In this document: positions 5,813 to 7,389 of the stretch, in pieces
Layout: the number at the start of each line of letters is the position of its first letter
Position numbering within the stretch: position 1 is the stretch's first letter
The notes under the pieces: model-generated
Told to the model about the DNA's origin: nothing
The model's input: the letters and a program-made list of their open reading frames with translations, nothing else
The model's database searches: none
Program-made: the position numbers and the translations under genes
Assembly (NCBI GenBank): GCA_022360275.1
Contig: JAKSDC010000069.1
Location: 1 to 7,389, forward strand
Reading direction: 5' to 3'
From: Chlorobiales bacterium
Lineage (GTDB): Bacteria > Bacteroidota > Chlorobiia > Chlorobiales > Chlorobiaceae
DNA: 7,389 nt

Positions 5813-7078
5813 CTAATGCCCGGCACTCGGCATGACCCCTTTCAGCCAGACCGATTCGTCAAACTCCGGCAGCCTGCTGCGGCGCTGCAGCGGTGAAACG
5901 AACAGGTTCGCAAGTGTAAAGACTCCCGACCAGCTGTGAATCGGCATCAGCGTAAATTCCATGCTCCATTTGACGATAAATCCGTTACCCACGAAAGGAT
6001 TGGCGGTCATGAGAGAGGTAACAATCAGGTCCGGTTTTTCACGCTTGATGTCCTGCAACTGGCGATGGAAGTTGGGCTGTTCGACCACCCTGACGCCTTC
6101 AAGCGCTTCAAGTTCACGAGCGTGGAATTTCTTGTTGATGTATGCGCTGCTGCATTCCACGACTTCCGCCCCGACGTTTTTGAGAAAACGTGCCAGCGGG
6201 AGTTCCATCATGGTGTCTGCCGTCAAAAACACCCTCGTGCCTTTCAACTGGTCAACCTGCTCGGAAATCCTGTCCCATGCCGCCTGTTCCCTTTCTTTCA
6301 GATCCACGGTTATATCGAACATCGCCGCCAGGTCTTCCCAGAAAACCCGTGTCCCGGTCGGACCGAAAGGAAACAGCGAGCGCAGCACTTTCGAACCCCG
6401 TTCACGGTTAAGCCGGGAGACCACTCTCGAAAGATACGGTTGTATGGGCGCGAGCACAGTATCCGGCCCTATGGCAGGCAGTTGGTCAAAGCGGTTTTCC
6501 GGGAGAAATCCCTCTACCTTGATGCCAAGCTCTTCAGCTTCCGAGCGCAGGTCGTCGGCAATGGAGTCGTTGACCGAACCGACGAATACAACGCTTTTTT
6601 CACCGGCAGGCGCTTCCGGACAGAACGGCACCATTGCCTGAAGCACCGAATCCTCCGCTTGTGTAAAATTGTAGACAAGTCCGCTCGCCGGCACGAAAAG
6701 CACCGGAACTTCAGGGGCGCTCAGTGAATGCGCAAGCCCTTTGAAATCGACTTTCATAACTTCCGGTGTACAGGACGAAAGCAGAAAAATTACCGATGGA
6801 TGATGGTCTCTCCTGATTTCAGCAATAACGTCGTCGAGATTCGGATCCTGTCGCGAGAGGTCACCCTCTTCCATCAGCGCGATACCGAAACGGGGTTTTG
6901 CGAAAATCATCATGCCGAGTGCATTCTGGAGAAAGTGTGCGCAGGTATGAGTACCGAGAATGAGGAAAAAGCTGTCCCTGATTTTCTGATAGAGCCAACC
7001 GACACTGGCAAGGCCGCAAAAGCTGTGGGTAACGTTGTCTTCTTTGATTATCTGAGTTGTGCCCGGAACTGACGCCAT
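5813..7078 (-). CDS. bchN: Light-independent protochlorophyllide reductase subunit N (BchN)
   Basis: BchN is the NifD-like partner of BchB in the catalytic component of DPOR. Three cluster cysteines are present: C21 (in THSFCGLAS), C46 (in LGTHTCAHF) and C103 (in LLSSCTPEV). They correspond to C26, C51 and C112 of the Rhodobacter protein; BchB D36 supplies the fourth ligand. Other conserved blocks are PASGLVYNFTQAEDSVLQ (about 130-147), FGPTGTRVFWEDL, FLTADTMMELPLARF, TANPFVGNGFIVKWSMEF and the C-terminal LFVSPLQRRS. The 421 residues are of normal length and the frame is intact. The ATG at 7078 has a strong SD nine bases upstream and a sigma70-like promoter further up, so it is probably the first gene of the bchNBL operon. 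Confidence 0.97.
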   Translation of the reverse strand: MASVPGTTQIIKEDNVTHSFCGLASVGWLYQKIRDSFFLILGTHTCAHFLQNALGMMIFAKPRFGIALMEEGDLSRQDPNLDDVIAEIRRDHHPSVIFLLSSCTPEVMKVDFKGLAHSLSAPEVPVLFVPASGLVYNFTQAEDSVLQAMVPFCPEAPAGEKSVVFVGSVNDSIADDLRSEAEELGIKVEGFLPENRFDQLPAIGPDTVLAPIQPYLSRVVSRLNRERGSKVLRSLFPFGPTGTRVFWEDLAAMFDITVDLKEREQAAWDRISEQVDQLKGTRVFLTADTMMELPLARFLKNVGAEVVECSSAYINKKFHARELEALEGVRVVEQPNFHRQLQDIKREKPDLIVTSLMTANPFVGNGFIVKWSMEFTLMPIHSWSGVFTLANLFVSPLQRRSRLPEFDESVWLKGVMPSAGH

Positions 7079-7081
7079 GAA

Positions 7082-7093
7082 CTCCTTCCTCCT
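7082..7093 (-). promoter_or_regulatory. Strong Shine-Dalgarno of bchN
   Basis: AGGAGG (7093-7088 on the minus strand) lies nine bases before the bchN ATG, with a second purine run AAGGAG (7087-7082) directly after it. It fixes the start at 7078. Confidence 0.75.
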
Positions 7094-7132
7094 GAAAATT
7101 TACTGCCGCCGCATCCCTTCGGTAACACCGTG

Positions 7133-7161
7133 AATACAGCTTCGGATTCTGTAACCGTCAA
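7133..7161 (-). promoter_or_regulatory. Sigma70-like promoter of bchNBL
   Basis: On the minus strand TTGACG (7161-7156, five of six) is followed after exactly 17 bases by TGTATT (7138-7133, four of six). Transcription would start near 7126 and leave a leader of about 48 bases containing the strong SD. The position directly in front of the first gene of the operon supports it. Confidence 0.5.
7135..7153. promoter_or_regulatory. Dyad within the bchN promoter, operator candidate
   Basis: TACAG (7135-7139) and CTGTA (7149-7153) form an inverted repeat with a nine-base centre. It fills the spacer between the -35 and -10 hexamers and overlaps the -10, a place where a dimeric repressor would block the promoter. 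It does not match a regulator site I know: the spacing and orientation differ from the TGT-N12-ACA site of PpsR/CrtJ. Chance is possible. Confidence 0.3.
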
Positions 7162-7164
7162 GCT

Positions 7165-7194
7165 TTGATATAAAGAATTGAAGATACGAATAAT
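7165..7194 (+). promoter_or_regulatory. Divergent promoter candidate (plus strand)
   Basis: TTGATA (7165-7170, five of six) and AATAAT (7189-7194, five of six) are 18 bases apart. A second possible -10, TATAAA at 7169-7174, lacks a good -35. Either would drive transcription away from bchN into the hairpin-rich leader and the short ORF. The region is AT-rich, so such matches are not rare. Confidence 0.3.
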
Positions 7195-7292
7195 AGGTAG
7201 AAATGAAAACCTATGAAAAGCCCTGTTAGCACGACCAAACAAGGGTGACCGTAGCTGGCTGGGAGCCAGTTCGAGACAAGAGGAGGATTGTA
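7193..7292 (+). promoter_or_regulatory. Hairpin-rich leader, candidate cis-regulatory RNA
   Basis: Three hairpins can form in a row on the plus strand: ATAGGT (7193-7198) with ACCTAT (7209-7214); CCCTGTT (7221-7227) with AAC plus AGGG (7238-7240, 7242-7245) and one bulged A; and CTGGCT (7255-7260) with AGCCAG (7264-7269) around GGG. A single-stranded TTCGAGACAAG follows, then AGGAGG (7281-7286) and an ATG at 7293. Hairpins directly before a perfect SD are typical of structured leaders. I could not match it to a riboswitch class I know by sequence (cobalamin, TPP, SAM-I, FMN and c-di-GMP were considered). If the promoter at 7165-7194 is used, the first hairpin would be only partly transcribed. 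Confidence 0.4.
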
Positions 7293-7358
7293 ATGATTTT
7301 TCACCGCTGCACAAGAACGTATGAACTTGCTATTTTGTCATCTAAAAATACCATCTGA
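7293..7358 (+). CDS. Short ORF with perfect Shine-Dalgarno, leader peptide or interrupted gene start
   Basis: AGGAGG is followed after six bases by ATG and 21 codons ending in TGA at 7356-7358. The peptide starts MIFHRCTRTYELAILSSKN and resembles nothing I know. The initiation signal is the best on the plus strand of the window. After the TGA the same frame stays open to the window end and contains an ATG at 7377 (MRNR...), which could be the start of a real gene or the continuation of an interrupted one. It may be a regulatory leader peptide, a gene start broken by a stop, or chance. Confidence 0.35.
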   Translation: MIFHRCTRTYELAILSSKNTI

Positions 7359-7389
7359 CAGACACCGGGCGAAGAAATGCGTAACCGGT

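Noticed and set aside
5936..6727. Long plus-strand open frame (263 codons) opposite bchN
   Set aside because: It is fully antisense to bchN, which has all family motifs. The translation shows no recognisable domain and is rich in Arg, His and Phe, typical of a shadow frame.
7215..7290. tRNA-like T-loop string GTTCGAGAC near the right edge
   Set aside because: The flanking bases do not form a five-base T stem, and no acceptor, D or anticodon arms can be built around it.
7048..7314. Minus-strand open frame overlapping the bchN start and its promoter
   Set aside because: It covers the bchN promoter, SD and start in a different frame, and its product shows no recognisable features.
1..7389. CRISPR array, transposase or insertion-sequence ends
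   Set aside because: I saw no regularly spaced direct repeats, no transposase frame and no paired terminal inverted repeats with target duplications.

Overview
The window most likely comes from a green sulfur bacterium (Chlorobi, Chlorobiaceae). The right half holds all three subunits of the dark-operative protochlorophyllide oxidoreductase (DPOR) in the order bchN-bchB-bchL. Their sequences look like green sulfur bacterial forms, for example BchB with an acidic Ser/Gly-rich linker before its C-terminal domain. The genus assignment rests on recognition of the proteins, not on a search. Every convincing gene is on the minus strand, except one very short ORF at the right edge.

Right part (about 3166-7389): bchN, bchB and bchL follow each other with gaps of 79 and 45 bases. 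A sigma70-like promoter and a strong Shine-Dalgarno (SD) sequence precede bchN, and a hairpin with a U-tract follows bchL. BchL is the ATP-dependent electron donor. BchN and BchB form the catalytic component that reduces ring D of protochlorophyllide. All cluster ligands are visible (BchL C97/C131; BchN C21/C46/C103; BchB D36). Upstream of bchN, on the plus strand, lies a divergent stretch with three successive potential hairpins, a perfect AGGAGG and a 21-codon ORF. It could be a structured leader for a gene outside the window.

Middle part (about 1053-3160): after the terminator comes a tightly packed minus-strand cluster of small proteins. These are a GNAT acetyltransferase, a type II haloacid dehalogenase-like HAD protein with its full catalytic set, a Cdd1-type helix-hairpin-helix protein, a 5'-truncated GNAT remnant that abuts the Cdd1 stop, and a stand-alone TfoX C-terminal domain protein. 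Short gaps suggest co-transcription. Nothing links them to bacteriochlorophyll synthesis, so they read as an accessory cassette.

Left part (1-1004): a stand-alone TIR-domain protein that keeps the glutamate expected of TIR NAD-consuming enzymes, then an AT-rich stretch encoding the N-terminal 134 residues of a three-Cys-motif partner (TcmP)-type protein that runs off the window edge. The drop in GC and the family content suggest a horizontally acquired, possibly defence-related island that starts here and continues to the left.
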